A stretch of 64,000 bases of DNA from Parus major (lineage: Eukaryota > Chordata > Aves > Passeriformes > Paridae): NCBI RefSeq assembly GCF_001522545.3, contig NC_031769.1, positions 67,806,162-67,870,161 on the forward strand, given 5' to 3'. Position 1 is the stretch's first letter, and the number at the start of each line of letters is the position of its first letter. The notes under the pieces were generated by a model that ran no database searches, had not been told where the DNA came from, and saw only the letters and a list, made by a program, of their open reading frames with translations. This document shows, one piece after another, positions 51,317-64,000 of the stretch. A program made the translations under genes and the position numbers.

Positions 51317-51922
51317 AATAGCAGTCTATGACACTGGTTAATTGGGAAAATAACAAACCACACGTGCCATGGCTTCACTGGAAGAATATGTAGATCAAAT
51401 GATATGAACAAGGCCTTACTGAAAGGAGAAATTCAAAGAATATTCAATGGAAAATCTGGAGAAACGTGGGCACAAAGGGGCAGATGACAGCCACCATTAG
51501 CGCTTTTGTCATCTTTTTCATTGGCAATTCCTCTAGGATTTAGCAGAGAGGGGAAAACTTCCTAGTTCTTCTTGGTTGCTCAGTCCACTACAACATAAAA
51601 TTATAAATATAATTTTAAAAAAGGAGGTGAAAGTGGGAGACCCAGAGAGTGCAAAGGAGATGAAAAAAGTAAGGCTGTGATTACTTAGGAAGTTGATGGG
51701 AAACAGACTTAACTAGGATTGAACCCTGTCAATAAGGTCTTGTTCTTCTCACCCAGGCCATTGCTCAAAGTTTCCAGTCGCCCTGGAACATTTTGAACCA
51801 GCAGTGGCACTTGCTTCCTCTGTGCTTCCTTTCCAGGTCTATCAAGTGATAGGGCAGGGCTTTACAATGAGTGGGAAACAGGCAGCAAGTGTGAAAGCTC
51901 CTGCTTTCTGGCTCTGGCACAG

Positions 51923-52015
51923 CGCAGCTGATTTACTGTCTGGTAATCGCACACAGTGCAGATCCGCGCTGTCCTGCGCTGCGATACCATATCACACGCG
52001 GCCCCAGGGTTCACG
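51923..52015. other. CpG-dense patch in intron 1
   Basis: Nine CpG dinucleotides occur in 93 bp, whereas CpG is very sparse in the surrounding kilobases. Clusters include CCGCGC, TGCGCTGCGA and CACGCGG. It is too short for a formal CpG island. It could be a small regulatory element, the remnant of a GC-rich insertion or a binding-site cluster. Confidence 0.6.
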
Positions 52016-53769
52016 CTTCCCTTCCTTTTCTTTTCAGTACAGCAGCCTGTCAGTGGCAATGGTAATCACAACAGCCATCAAAGCCTCAAAGAGTTTGCAG
52101 CTGCTAAGGACAGCACAGTTTCCATCTTCTCCTTATGAGTTCAGGGAGTAAACAATAATAAGTAAGCTTTGTAAAGTGATTGAAACCTTTAGCCATAGGA
52201 GACTCTATTACACATATAAATTCCATTACCAAAGCTATTGATTTGCATTTATACTACAAAGTCTTCAAGATACAGGAATCTCTGAACCGGAAAAAGCATA
52301 TTAAAGGAACTAGGTGTTAAATTATTATATACTATAGGTGCTATTACACTTCATTTGAGAGCTTAGTTTTGCTCATGTAAGGTATCCAGCAATGCTATTC
52401 AGTTTACAACAAATCAACAAAATATCACAAGACAGAAGCAGGTCTCTCTCTGTGGACAAATCAGTCTTGAAAGAAAATTGCCTCCAAGCTGCCTTTAAGT
52501 AGGATTCCAATGAGGCCTGGCTCCACACGGATATGTCACACCAGCCTGAACGATCAAAACAGTGTAACAAGACTGACTAAATAAGCCACCTCAGTTAAAA
52601 CAGTTCCTCATCAGCACACTCTGGCACCTCGGATTTGAATCTCTCTGTTGTCTTCAGCCAAATACAAGTTTGAAAGCTCATACAAAGAATGATACTTCAG
52701 CTGGCTTCCAAGATACAGCAGCAGGTTTCCAACAGCAGCTGCCTTACAACATGTCTGTAAAATTCCCAGACGAAAGAAAACAGCCACATAAACTAGCATG
52801 AGACAACTTTAGGATGCAATATTTTATATTTAATACAGTAGTCAATGTCAGGAATTTCAATAAGCTTTGACACACTATCATAGAAAAACACTTCCAACAT
52901 GGTGAACGAGTTAGACAGTGCTTTGGCAAAATAATCTAGAACAAAAACAGTATCAAGTTTGATTTGATCCATGAGCAAATAATGGGATAATTTATACAGA
53001 AAACTGAAAACAAGTGTAACTCAATAGCTTGTTTATCAATCCAATCTCCTTTATTTTGCACTGTTTTACACAGGCAAGTTCCATTTGGAATTTGTACCGA
53101 CACATCCAGGGAAGGCTGGAAAAAGCACCCTGACATGCAAGCCATCTTCATCCTCTCTTTTATTTGGCCAGTTCCAACACCCTTCTAGAGCTCTTGGAGA
53201 AAAAACAAGGGAAAAGAGATCAAGGAAGAAGATCAAGAGGAGGAGGCACAGAGTTTTTTTATAACTACTCCTAGAGTTCCAGGAGAAGTACATGAAGTGC
53301 TTTTTCAGAAGGAGGGAGAAGGAATTTAAGACCTCACATAACTGATGCAAGTGTATTATGATTGTACCACTGAGGAGAAAGGGCTCTCAGTTGCAGGGGA
53401 GTAAAATAAACAATTAAAAAGGAACCCCCCACAGTACATCAAGGATTCAGAATCCATTACATCTTCAAAAAAAATGTGTAATGGTTTCCCACATACCACA
53501 AGAGAGATCAACGATGCCTATATTTATAAATTTCAAAACTGATTGAGGCTAGTGCCATGTCCTTAGGAACGGCTACAAAGGTGAGTTCGTGGAATTTTAA
53601 ACTAAAAAGGGGTATGTCAATTTTCAAGGCCGTTCTCATCAGCTCTCAATTTCTTTTGAGCGACAAATGATAATTGTGCTCTGCTGAAGTTAAATTTTGG
53701 TAGGTTCAATTAATCTGTTTGGGGGAAAGTGCATGGAAAAAAGCTGGCACACTCATCCATAGGATGATA

Positions 53770-53800
53770 AAAGATGCTTTTATTTCCTAAAAGCATCTTT
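53770..53800. repeat. Perfect hairpin, 13-bp arms, 5-nt loop
   Basis: AAAGATGCTTTTA, loop TTTCC, then TAAAAGCATCTTT, with full complementarity. It lies in intron 1 about 4 kb upstream of exon 2. Confidence 0.9.
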
Positions 53801-56800
53801 CTGCAACAACAACAGCAACAGTGCACAGACACAATTTTCATTTAGCCTTGTTGGAATGAATAGTCCCTCTCATCAAAAATCTACAGAACCAGTACCACTG
53901 GTGGCCTTGCACAGAAAATTGATGGTTCATCGACTTCTAAACTTTTGCACAGCTCAAAGCTAATGCTATTTCAGAGACTGACTGAACTGGAGTATGGTGA
54001 CAGATCCTTTGGGGCAGGAGATACACACCACTCTAAAGCAATGTCCAATGGTTTTAATAGCAGTCTGTAACAACTATTCATTTGTTCATAGCACTCCAGA
54101 GCAGTCTTCCTTAAAAATGAAAAATCCATGAGAGCAATAAAGTGAAAAGTTACTTTTGTTGAAAAATGCATTCTAATAATTTCCAGTGATTTACAGAGGA
54201 AATCAATAATTTTTTGCAGATACTATAAAATGAACAGTGCTACACTTTGTCTCAAGTCTTTAAGGTGATAATCGAGGTAAAGCATTAAAGTATTCATAAA
54301 ATATTCCCCATACTGAAAACAGGAAGAACTATGAACTCTGAAGTATTTAACTGATTTATTAAAGCTGCCACCCTCCAAATGCAGTAGTTATTTTGCTATT
54401 TTGATTTGTATTCTGGCCAAGTAAGAATATAAAAACAAGTGTCCTTTTGTTCCTGCTTGTCAAAAGAAAAAGTCAAAAGGCAGTAAATGTAAAAAAAAAT
54501 AAAAAAAATAACCTTCATTTTAAAAGGTTGTCCACCTAATTGAAGATTTTTGTAATTCATTAAGTGCAGTGCAACAAAAAATTAAGCAGGAGAAAAAGTT
54601 AGCAACAAGCAAAGCATTCTACTTATATTACTCTGTTCTTTTCCAATTAAGTTTTGCTTAAAGGCAAAAGAAAAGCAAAGTTGCTTTGGAAAAATGAATC
54701 ACTGTGTTATTTCCTAGTCTGAGCTCCATCTGACCTCACACACTATTCCACTGGTAAACTATTAAGTTTTATTAAGAGCTGCAACTGCAGTTACAGAAAA
54801 GACGTTCTCCCTCTCCCTCCTCCAGTTGTCTTTATCTAAAAAATTACTCACATCAATATTTATAGCTAGTCTACTGTGAACCTCAGCACAGACCCCTCAT
54901 TTAAAGAGCAAACCTTGCACCATTCTAAGGCTGACATGAACAGAATAAACCTCTGTAATTCAAGTTTGCTCCTTACAAAACAGTTCAGCTTAACTTTAGC
55001 TAACAACAGTAAGATATGTCAGCTAAATGGTGCGGTTTTGTTTTCTTAAGTATTGATATTTAAATACATAAAACCTTTAGTTTAAACCCATATGATATTC
55101 TACAATAATCAAACAGCTTGTATCTATCACACAAACGTTCCCCCAAAAACTCAGCTTGGGAAAAGCAAATTACACCAACAAACCGAGTATATAAGTTTTC
55201 TTTTCCTGATTGCAGGAATCTGTGGCACATAGTCTGTTATGTCCCAAGCACACCACAAATTTCCCAGTGATGACAGTCAGATGCTTGATAGCTTTTTGGA
55301 AAAAAAACTAAAAATTATGCCCCTAAATATTCAGACATCAAGATACTCAAAATAACTGCTAGCTCTCAGACATATACAGAAAACTATAACTAAAAAGAAG
55401 AATAGGCTCAGTAGAGAGCCTTCTAAAGCTTATAAAAGCTAAGTTTTTTCTTTAAACATGAATGTCTAGTATTGTATACTAATATATTAGTACACAAATA
55501 TAAATCAAAGCAGTTAGGAACTCTGAATTTGAGAAAAACCTAGCCATACTTTTCTGTCTCACTAGTAAAAGCATAGGGATTAGAAGAATGTGTCTAAAAA
55601 CATGAAAATGTAAATCATGTGGGCAACACTCCAGATGAAAATTAAAACTTCTGCTCCTAGAGTGTGTAACGGGAAACTCGTAACAGTTTTAAAAGCCACA
55701 AGATTGTTGATTTTCCCATCCCTATTTCCTCTTGCTTTCAGAAAGGTACTGGTGTCAGATGGTCTTTCACCTTTCCAAAATAGCAAAGAGCATCTCCATT
55801 CAGCAGCAGCTATGAGCTTTTTGGACCTGCCTTATCCTCGAGTACCCACACTAAGCCAACAGCTCCATTAAGTGACTCACACTGACTCAGGAGGAAACCC
55901 CTCAATATGCAACAAATGCAAACTAACCCCAAACACTACTCAGTGGAAACCCAAACATACAAAAGCTAGTGCAGAAGGCAAAGAAACCAGGAAACCCAGG
56001 ACTAAGCTGCAGGCTACACCCCCAAAAGAGTAACTGACAAAAAATTTCAAAACTCACAATTGTCACAGTAAAAATCCATAAAGCCCCGAAAATTTGGGTT
56101 CAGAAGGAAATCTCTGTTTTTTATGTTTAAAGGAAATGAGTAATTCTGTGAAGTGACATCGGGAAGAAAAATATGAAATCTTGGCATGCCACCTTTAGCA
56201 TCCTACAGTGGAAAATCAGTAACAGCAGCAGCAACATGGCTATCACTGTAATTTTGGGAAGCCACTTGAACTTAGAACCATAGCTCAACACACATCCTAC
56301 CAGAAATAATGGACTCATCTCACTCCTAGACATAGCCAGTCTTTTTCTTTCTGTTTTTTTCATCTTTTCTGCAGCAGCCTAATGCAGCTGCTGAGGTTAA
56401 ACACTTTCACCATTGTAGCACCAGCCTCTCAGACTGATGGCTCAAGCAGGCTTTCTTCCACTCCTGCTCACCTCCTGAGTTTGTTACTTTGGGTTTAGCC
56501 CAAGATGTTTCCTAACAGAGTGCAAGGCTAGTTATTTGAAACAAAACAAAATAAACACCTCACTTGCTATCTTGTTTGCATAACATCAAAGCCTAATAAA
56601 GGAGATGTAAATGAGAGTAGACCAGGAAAAGCTTTTTAATTCATTCTTGTGTATGCAGCTTTAGAGATGGATATCATAATTTTGTCTGAAATGTGATTTA
56701 TTTACAGATAAACACAAAACCAGAAATCATGTTCCAGATGGAGGAGAGAAGCAGTGCACAGTAACCCAAATCTTATTTTCTTAAAAGTTTGCATAGTGAG

Positions 56801-59800
56801 AAATTTAAAAATCCAGTCAGGAAGGCTTGTTTGTTATAACTTTAACAGCTCTCAGTCTTGCAATATTTGCTTGGGTAGAAGAAAAGTGCTGATCCTGCAG
56901 TGATACGATCTGAAAATCACAGGAGTAAATACTCTGTTTCTGGACATTTCAAGTTCTAGGAGTAAACAGCTTGCTTTACAACTGGTCATAACTCTCTTTG
57001 GTATTGCCTCTCAGCCTGCATGGTTTGAGCCCAGTTTTTACTGTTCTGGCATCTTCTGAAGCATAAATAAAATTTTTCAGTAACTCTGCTTATTTCTGCA
57101 ATTTCCACCTTTTTATTTCAAGATTCCCAAACTTCCCAATTTTCAACAGAGGTCTTTAAAAGACGAACTCTAATACTTTTCAGAGTAGTGGATTCAGAGT
57201 GGCCAAGAGACCAGACAGCCTAATTTTGGTCATCAACACCCTGATGCTCAGATTTCTCTTTACAGCAGTAAGGGATAAAATAAGAACCGAAAGAACCCAA
57301 AAAGCTAGATTCTTGTGAAAAGTAAAAATATTTGGACCAAAATGCTACATATTCATTTATTGTCTTTGCTTAACTATTTTTAATACCTTTTGTTCAGAAG
57401 AAATGGAAAAAAGAGTAACAGGGGAGAAATTCAGCAAGAGAGCTCCTAAGAGATGTTCCCTGGAGTTTACTGTATACACATGCACTTCTTCCTCACAAAA
57501 GGGGTATGTTATGTATTTTGAGTCCTCCCCACATAAATCCACACTTTAGTTCATTATTGTCATACCAAAAAAATAAATGTAGAAAAACAATTAGGCCAGT
57601 CAAAGACACACTGTCTACAAAGATTTGAAAACAATTTTTTCCCAAGGTAACACGTGCCAGAATTCCATGTTTTGCAAAATCTTTTTCTTATGCCAAGGAG
57701 CAGTGTCACATTTGTTGGATATTTTTAAGCAAGAGTAAATATGCTTCTAAGGTTTTGTTGGGTTTTGAAGTCTTGGGCTTTTTACAGTTTAGGACTTACT
57801 TGGTTTTTGCAGTTTTGTTTAATACACAATACATGTTGTATACTACAACTGTAAATAAACATTAAGTCTGTAGTAAAACATTATTGAATGGACTTAAGTT
57901 AATAAATATTAAATTATTAAATGTATTTATTCAGACAGTGCCTACTTTCCTCTCTAAGCAAGGACAATTCTTAGTGAAGATGATTAACTATGTAATAACT
58001 TCACTCATGTTCCAAACATTGACATATAAATTGACTGAAATTAGACATAAGACCCAATACTTCTGTTTCACATGGCTGCTCTTGCTAATCAAAGGCTCTG
58101 ATGCCACATGGACTGAGCTTCCTGGTGGCAAGAAGCCAAGCAGGATAAGGATTATCTGGGCGATAGCAAAAGGATGCAGTGTTTTTTCAGAGAAGGTTGC
58201 AGAAGGTCATCCTTATATTTACAGATACCATACAATGCCTTGTGGACCCAACTTCACAGTTTTCCCTTGTCAGCTTCAAAAGGGGGGAAAAAAACCCACC
58301 CAGTTTCATTAATTGCCAAGGTTCTTGTCTAAGGCAACTAGAAAAGGGAAACTGAGCAATCACATTTTCTTATCCTTCTGTCAGGAGCAGGATTTGGAAT
58401 AGACAACTACCACAAAACCACCAGCAAAATTCCTTCAATTCATACAGTATTAAAAAATCACCTGTAGACTGAGTTGGCAAAAACTCTTTGTAATGTGTTC
58501 AAGTGCAGTTATCGAAAGAATTATTTCAGCAAGGCAGTTTTCATGAACAGCTTCCTAATTAAGGTAAGGACAGAGCAAGATCAAGGTAAAGCAGCTCTGA
58601 ATATTTTGAACATTTCCACACTTTAAACAATAGTTTAAGTATGTCCACATCAGTCTTGTTCCAATGAATTATGCAGTTTTGCACAGATCTCTGAAAACAG
58701 AAAAACTATTTAAAACTTTCATGAAGAAGCTTTTAAGAAGAATGAAAACAGATTATTTAAGACACCTTGACACAAACGAGCTTCTTTCATTTACTATCGC
58801 ACAAAACTTGACCCTAGTTAAATTTAACTGTCTTTGCAGGCTGCGGAGAGATGGAGTACATGGGACACATTTTAATCATTTTTGTCTGTATTCATAGTGA
58901 TTTCCTCTAATCTCAAGGTTTCTTTGCTGTTCATTTTAATGGCTTTGAACCCTAGGAACTACAGGAAATTCTAGGGAAACCTCCCTGTCTCACTAACTTT
59001 GTAAACTGCTCTGTTACATTTACTCCTACCAAAAGCCAAACACCACAGGATCAGTGTTACTTCTTTGAAATTCATAAATTCTCTCATTACCAAGGGACAT
59101 AAGGGTATGCTTTAACTGGATAAACACAGTAGGTTTTGCAAAAAGGCCAATGTGAAGAAAACAGTATTTACTTTTTTATTACAAAGTCACTACCACTTAA
59201 ATATGGCAACATCGTATCTTTTTCTAAGAAACACTTAAAATTTCCATAGCAGGCACAGCAAGAGAACTCTTAGCTTTGCTAAAAATGGAATGTAAACATG
59301 ACATCAAAGTATAAGGGGGCCTCATTTTCAGAAACACAGTGACCCAAAACAGTCCATATCTTCGTACAATACACTAGGAGAAGATGATCAGATGTACACA
59401 TATAATCAATTTTCCTACAATTAAGCACACAAGTCCACCTTTTAATGCTGTTAGGAATTGCAGATTAACACCACCATATAGCTATTTAGAATAGTCTTCA
59501 GGTTTCATATTTGCACCTACCATCTGGCCTTGCCTGAGCTGAGGCAACATCTCCATCAAATAAGGACAACAAACAGCACCAGATACCATATGAATCTTCT
59601 TACATGCTTATCACTGAATCACTACAATATGCTCTAAGTCAACAGAAAAAGAAGCTTCCATACTGGACTATATCATACATAATTTGAGCAGCACTTAAGG
59701 AGCTCTTATCACCACACCAAGTAAGCTACTCTGCATCAAACCATCTGCCTTGTCCCTCTGCCTCACTCCAAGAGCAGAGGCATCACCTGCTCCCTCACCT

Positions 59801-61399
59801 CCTTCCCCTTAAGTGTTACCTGTTATTTAGAAAGCTTGAAGAGGCATCATAACAGGACTTTTATCTGATTTTATGACCCATACCCTGACCAAACTATACA
59901 GTACAAGGCACCCTTTAGATGAGCATCCTTACTGTTCAGCAGCTGAATGTGTTTATTTGGGGCATCAGAAAATACACTGAACAAGGCCTCAAAAGTATGA
60001 CTGAATGCTTTTGTAGTAGTGAACATGTTGGCAAGCAGTAGATGCATACAACCAAACAGCTTAACTACTCTGTCCTCACAGAAAACTGCTCAGACGACAT
60101 CACACCAGGAGGCATCCTGGAGGAAGCTATACCGTGACCAACAAAGAAATCTACAACAAACTGCTTTGAGATAATGGCAAAACTCCCCCTGCATGACCTA
60201 AGGCATCACAGGTACACCCCTTCTCTCCCTGTCCCTCCCAGAGGTCAGTCATGCTGCCTGACACACAGCACTGCATCCCATTCACTTAGAGCTGTGATTA
60301 ATGCAGTAGCAATCTGTGCCATCTGCTGTGTACAGACCATCCATAGGCACAGTCTTCCAGCCACACACACTGCTCTCGTAGCAGACTTCCAAAGGAAAAA
60401 TGTGGCTTCCTGTTTACACATCTTGTTTGTCAATATTGCTTTGTTTCTCCAAGAACCTGGCAAGCCAACGGGCTCAAAGGATGCTTGCAAGTTCAAAGCT
60501 GCTTCTTTCAGTGGAATACCTACACATTGTAATGGAAGCATTCCACATGTATCTGGATGATCAGGGAGGGAAACAAAGTTTTCTAGATATTCTAGAAAGT
60601 TCGTTTGTTTGTAAACCATACAACACTTCTAGATGTGGAGAACATTCCATTTTTTTTTCCCCCCCCAGGATATTTGTTTTACTCAAGACAAAGGTTTACA
60701 TGAAGGAATGTTCAACTTCAAAGAAAGTACTTCCAGGTTTTCTCATGCACTTCTGTAGGACAAACTCAACCTGGCATTCAGCCATCAAGTGACTAAAGTT
60801 TGCATCAGAAGGTGAACAGCAGGGGTCCCAGGGAGGGAGTGAACAGAGAGGTGCTTACCCTGCCAAAGTATAACAAAAATTTCTCCAAAATTCCTGGGAT
60901 GGGATTAGCAAAGATTGAGCTTGTTACTCTCCAGCTGGCATGGAGGAAAGGAAAAATTGTCAATTGTAGTGAAAGCTGCCATGTTGATCTATCCAGATAA
61001 TGAAAGCTGTGTCTTCCCACAACCCTTGTCAAAACTATTTCCCCAAAGATGCGGGTGCCAGATACCTATTTGCTTATTCTTAATGAATTTCATACTACAA
61101 GGATGCCAAGCTTTTCTTTCCTCTCCATGCACCCATGCTAACATATGGTACACATTGAAGATGACCATATCTCGTCAAGTAAAGAACATTTTATGACATC
61201 TTGCAAAAAAAAAAAAAAAGTCTTCTTAGTAGTTTGTTTAGGTAAAAGCAGTAGCTAGGCTCACCACTAGCTCTTGACAGCAACAGGAATCATTTGGTTG
61301 CAAACAATTAGTGTGTCAACTCAAATGCCTTTCAGAACTATGACAATTCAGTTTTCCTTTAAGGACACACAGAAATAAGTGTGAGATCCCACTGGAACA

Positions 61400-61560
61400 T
61401 CCCATGCCCTCGATGGCTTAATTGGTCTGTGTGTCACTGATGTAGAATCACAATGATTGCAGAGTATCATGCTGCTTTCCTTCCCCCTTTCAGGGAAGCT
61501 AGTGATTTGTAAACACTTGCTTCAATTAGATTTAATTTTTCACATCAAACTGGGAGAAGT
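61400..61560. promoter_or_regulatory. Candidate intronic regulatory block with forkhead-type site
   Basis: A low-repeat stretch with GGCTTAATTGG and a TGTAAACA core at 61508-61515, the consensus bound by FOX proteins. No repeat signature is visible. Function is inferred only from composition and from the motif; a single 8-mer can occur by chance. Confidence 0.25.
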
Positions 61561-64000
61561 TCACCAAGCTGAAGCTCCATAATCCTAATATCATTCTGTA
61601 GAAGGTGGTCAGGAAGACAAGAACTGGCTGTCCCAGATGTCCACAGGAAAAACAAAGAGAACATCTATATTTTATGCACTCTATTTTATAATCTTCTCCA
61701 TCTCCATGTATCTGTGTTTTCCTAAAGTCATAGGAGTTAATAACAAGGCTAAGAGCATCTCTATAAGGCAGTTCTTTACTTTGCCTACATTTATTAACAG
61801 CTTGAGGAAAATCCTAATAAAAATGCATCTTACAATACAACTGGCTAGACTAGTACTGCAAGACACTAAAATAAACTGTCTCTCTTCACCTATAATACAT
61901 AGATAGCAAATTGCTCTTGTTGATGTCATGCAGTTAAAGTGGAAATTGTAAAGTAGTTTCCACAACTGCTGTGTCATTCTCCTGTAAAGGACTAAAACTC
62001 TAAAAATGTCATGCAACAGGGGGTAGAGATTTAGTTGCACTGTCCCTCCTAGTTTAATGCACGCAAAGAACAGTCCTTTGGGGCCTTAACTTTTGCCTCT
62101 GGCATAATTGTTTGATCTCAGCCAATGAACTTGAACTTGGTTTGAATCCTTTTTTGCCAAAGTACAAGATGAATGATTATGCATAATGTTGCTTATAAAA
62201 CACTATAGCAACATATCCAAACAGTCCTGAAAACAGGTATCAGGCATGAAAACTAAAACATGGATACAAGCACAAGTCCCAACAGAAATTCTTAAGCAAA
62301 CTTACCCTACTGTGAGAAGGAAGAAAAGGGGTAAGTTTTTTTAACTGCAGAAATATTGCTAAGTGGCATATTCAAATGTGATTTTACAGAATAAGAATGA
62401 ACATACTGATGTTAACATTCCTGGAAACTGTGTGGTGGCTGCACCAACACATTCTGAATTGAAAAGGTTTGCTGAAATCCAGAAGAAAAACTTGACTGAA
62501 TAATGAAGAAGCTATTGAGGTAACATAAGCCTTACCAGCCTCTATCAGGTCCCCTGACCTTGGCTCATTCAGTCAACAGACCTTTGATATTGTTTTGTGG
62601 AACCATTTTCAATCAACTCATCATTTTAATGGATGATTTTACAGATTTATTAATAACGTTTTACAGATGGAGATAAAGACAGACCTATGGGGTAACCAAC
62701 TCAAGGAACAGTACTATCGCACCTAAAAGGCTCAGAAAGAAACCTTCAGCTTCCCTGTCACCAGTCATCAAGTACATTGTGGAACAGCTGGCAAGACATT
62801 ATTGCATTTCATCTCTTCTTTTTCTGGCCTTCTCCTTTAGAAAATTATTTCTTCTTGATATCACCAGACACACAATAACTAGGCTAAAAAAATTAAGCTT
62901 GCTGTCTAAAGCAATCCTCCCCACTTCTTTTCTCCATCTGGAGTTCAAGCCAATAAAGGAATATTGCAACATTTTTGGAGGGTTTTAATAATTATTTCTT
63001 AAGAAAAGAAACTTCTTTTGAACTCTCTTTTGAGCAATGTGCCCATGAATTGAGAATACTTACAAAAATAAGGCAGCTAGAATTTATATATCTCTGTAGC
63101 TATATATGTTATGGCGCACTGCATTTCTTATGCCAGTAAAAATAAAATTGTTACGGATCTTACTTATCACACATAAAAAGTCTGCAAGTTATGAGTAAAA
63201 GGGGACAAACAATAGAGAGAAATACAAGTATGCCAGACACTGAACAGGGATATCTTATTTTTAGAATCATTCTAATTCTTCAAGTTTCAGAGGGTCATAT
63301 TTTGTGTGCACATAAAGAATTGGGAAATACTTCTTAGTGGATCATAGGGGTAAAAAGGTATGAACTATTCAGTTTAATTTTACTTCACATACATTGCACA
63401 AAAGGAAGGAATGCTTTGTTTTTTAAAAGCTTACAAAAAGGCTTTTATCCCTAAACCTCATGAACAGCTAAGAGCTACACAGTATAATACAATATAATAA
63501 CACCAAATGCAATCCTTCAGACTGAAGAAAAGTAAGTTTTCAATGCTCACCAGCAATAATAGCTAACATAAGGACAGTACTAAGCACTTCCTCAGAAACA
63601 TTTCAGTTCAGCATAATTAGTATCTGTCTTTCCCCCTCTAGCTAAGAGAATGCAATTCTTCAGATTAGAGGAAGTCTTAAAAATCAGTCACAGGAGGTTA
63701 ACAATCCAAGCAAAAAAATCCTTTCAGATAAAGTAATCAAGTCTTTCCTTTGTATTTCGAAGTATAATGTGATGCTAGCATAACACTGAATCCTTCAGTA
63801 CCATGGTAAGTCAAATCGTTTATAGAGACATAAAGGACCACCTCTAAAATAACCCAGAAGTAAAATATCATCACCCCCAGTGCACGGCCTTGGTTATCAT
63901 TGCCATCACCAAGATTCAGGGATGAAACCACAGAGCATTTCACAGTTTAACAGGTCTGCAATAGAGACTGCAAGTACCTTCCTGCAAAGCTTTCATCAAG

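Larger units (their letters stand above)
1..64000 (-). other. GMDS: GMDS gene, internal part (exons 2-4 with flanking introns)
   Basis: The whole window lies within the transcribed region of GDP-mannose 4,6-dehydratase, read right to left. Three exons in the order 49.8 kb, 45.8 kb and 42.2 kb join in phase (0, then 1, then 0) into 81 uninterrupted codons that match residues D35 to K115 of the human protein. The enzyme is a cytosolic NADP-dependent extended short-chain dehydrogenase/reductase. It converts GDP-mannose to GDP-4-dehydro-6-deoxy-mannose, the first committed step of de novo GDP-L-fucose synthesis; GFUS (TSTA3) then completes the pathway. The promoter, exon 1 (with the GxxGxxG start) and the catalytic Thr/Glu/Tyr exons are outside the window. 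Mammalian GMDS is likewise a very long gene with few coding bases. Identification is from recognised protein sequence; extension of the introns to both window edges is inferred. Confidence 0.93.
49806..64000 (-). other. GMDS: GMDS intron 1 (3' part)
   Basis: About 14.2 kb of AT-rich intron upstream of exon 2, ending at the minus-strand acceptor at 49806-49807. No exon, repeat with a clear family match or RNA gene was recognised. Notable content is an 18-bp palindrome (51299-51316), a dense CpG cluster (51923-52015), a hairpin with 13-bp arms (53770-53800), a low-stop block with frames open on both strands (60170-60790), and a unique-looking block containing a forkhead-type site (61400-61560). 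An A15 tract lies at 61205-61219. The open frames at 51804, 57884, 60174, 60245 and 60400 have no recognisable protein family. Confidence 0.9.

Noticed and set aside
57884..58312. 142-codon plus-strand open frame as a gene
   Set aside because: Composition looks like translated AT-rich intron, and no homology is recognisable.
1..64000. CRISPR array, toxin-antitoxin, phage or bacterial operon
   Set aside because: Spliced vertebrate exons, CR1 repeats and the lack of dense coding sequence rule out a prokaryotic window; no regularly spaced repeats were seen.

Overview
The window is a stretch of vertebrate nuclear genome lying inside one gene: GMDS (GDP-mannose 4,6-dehydratase), transcribed from the minus strand. 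Only three short coding exons are present: exon 2 (49761-49805), exon 3 (45712-45799) and exon 4 (42153-42262). Together they encode 81 consecutive codons, about residues 35-115 in human numbering, with correct splice signals and reading-frame phases. Exon 1 lies beyond the right edge and exons 5 onward beyond the left edge. The rest is intron: about 42 kb of intron 4, complete introns 3 (3.4 kb) and 2 (4.0 kb), and about 14 kb of intron 1.

The organism is most likely a passerine bird. The recognisable interspersed repeats are CR1 LINE 3' ends, an avian type of LINE; a tRNA-Ile/CR1 composite SINE of the TguSINE1 type known from songbirds; and a solo LTR with a 6-bp target duplication, as produced by class II (ERVK-like) endogenous retroviruses. 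Mammalian Alu, B1 and L1 elements were not seen. The GMDS protein segment is nearly identical to the human one, as expected for this conserved enzyme.

Layout: 1-42152 is the 3' part of intron 4 and holds CR1 fragments at 9888, 25325, 26669 and 38290, a solo LTR at 20367-21036 and a SINE at 40500-40638. It also has a run of three back-to-back stem-loops at 24414-24480, an 18-bp palindrome at 40779, and several AT-rich, low-repeat blocks that look like possible conserved noncoding elements. Introns 3 and 2 (42263-49760) hold a perfect 33-bp hairpin, a polypurine tract and one more CR1. Intron 1 (49806-64000) holds a CpG cluster, a palindrome, a 13-bp-arm hairpin and two candidate regulatory blocks.

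The other open reading frames (up to about 145 codons) look like chance frames in intron or repeat DNA and are not annotated as genes. No prokaryotic-type system, CRISPR array, intact transposase, intact reverse transcriptase or functional RNA gene was found. The best candidates for undescribed structure are the stem-loop cluster, the palindromes and the possible long-range regulatory elements in the GMDS introns.
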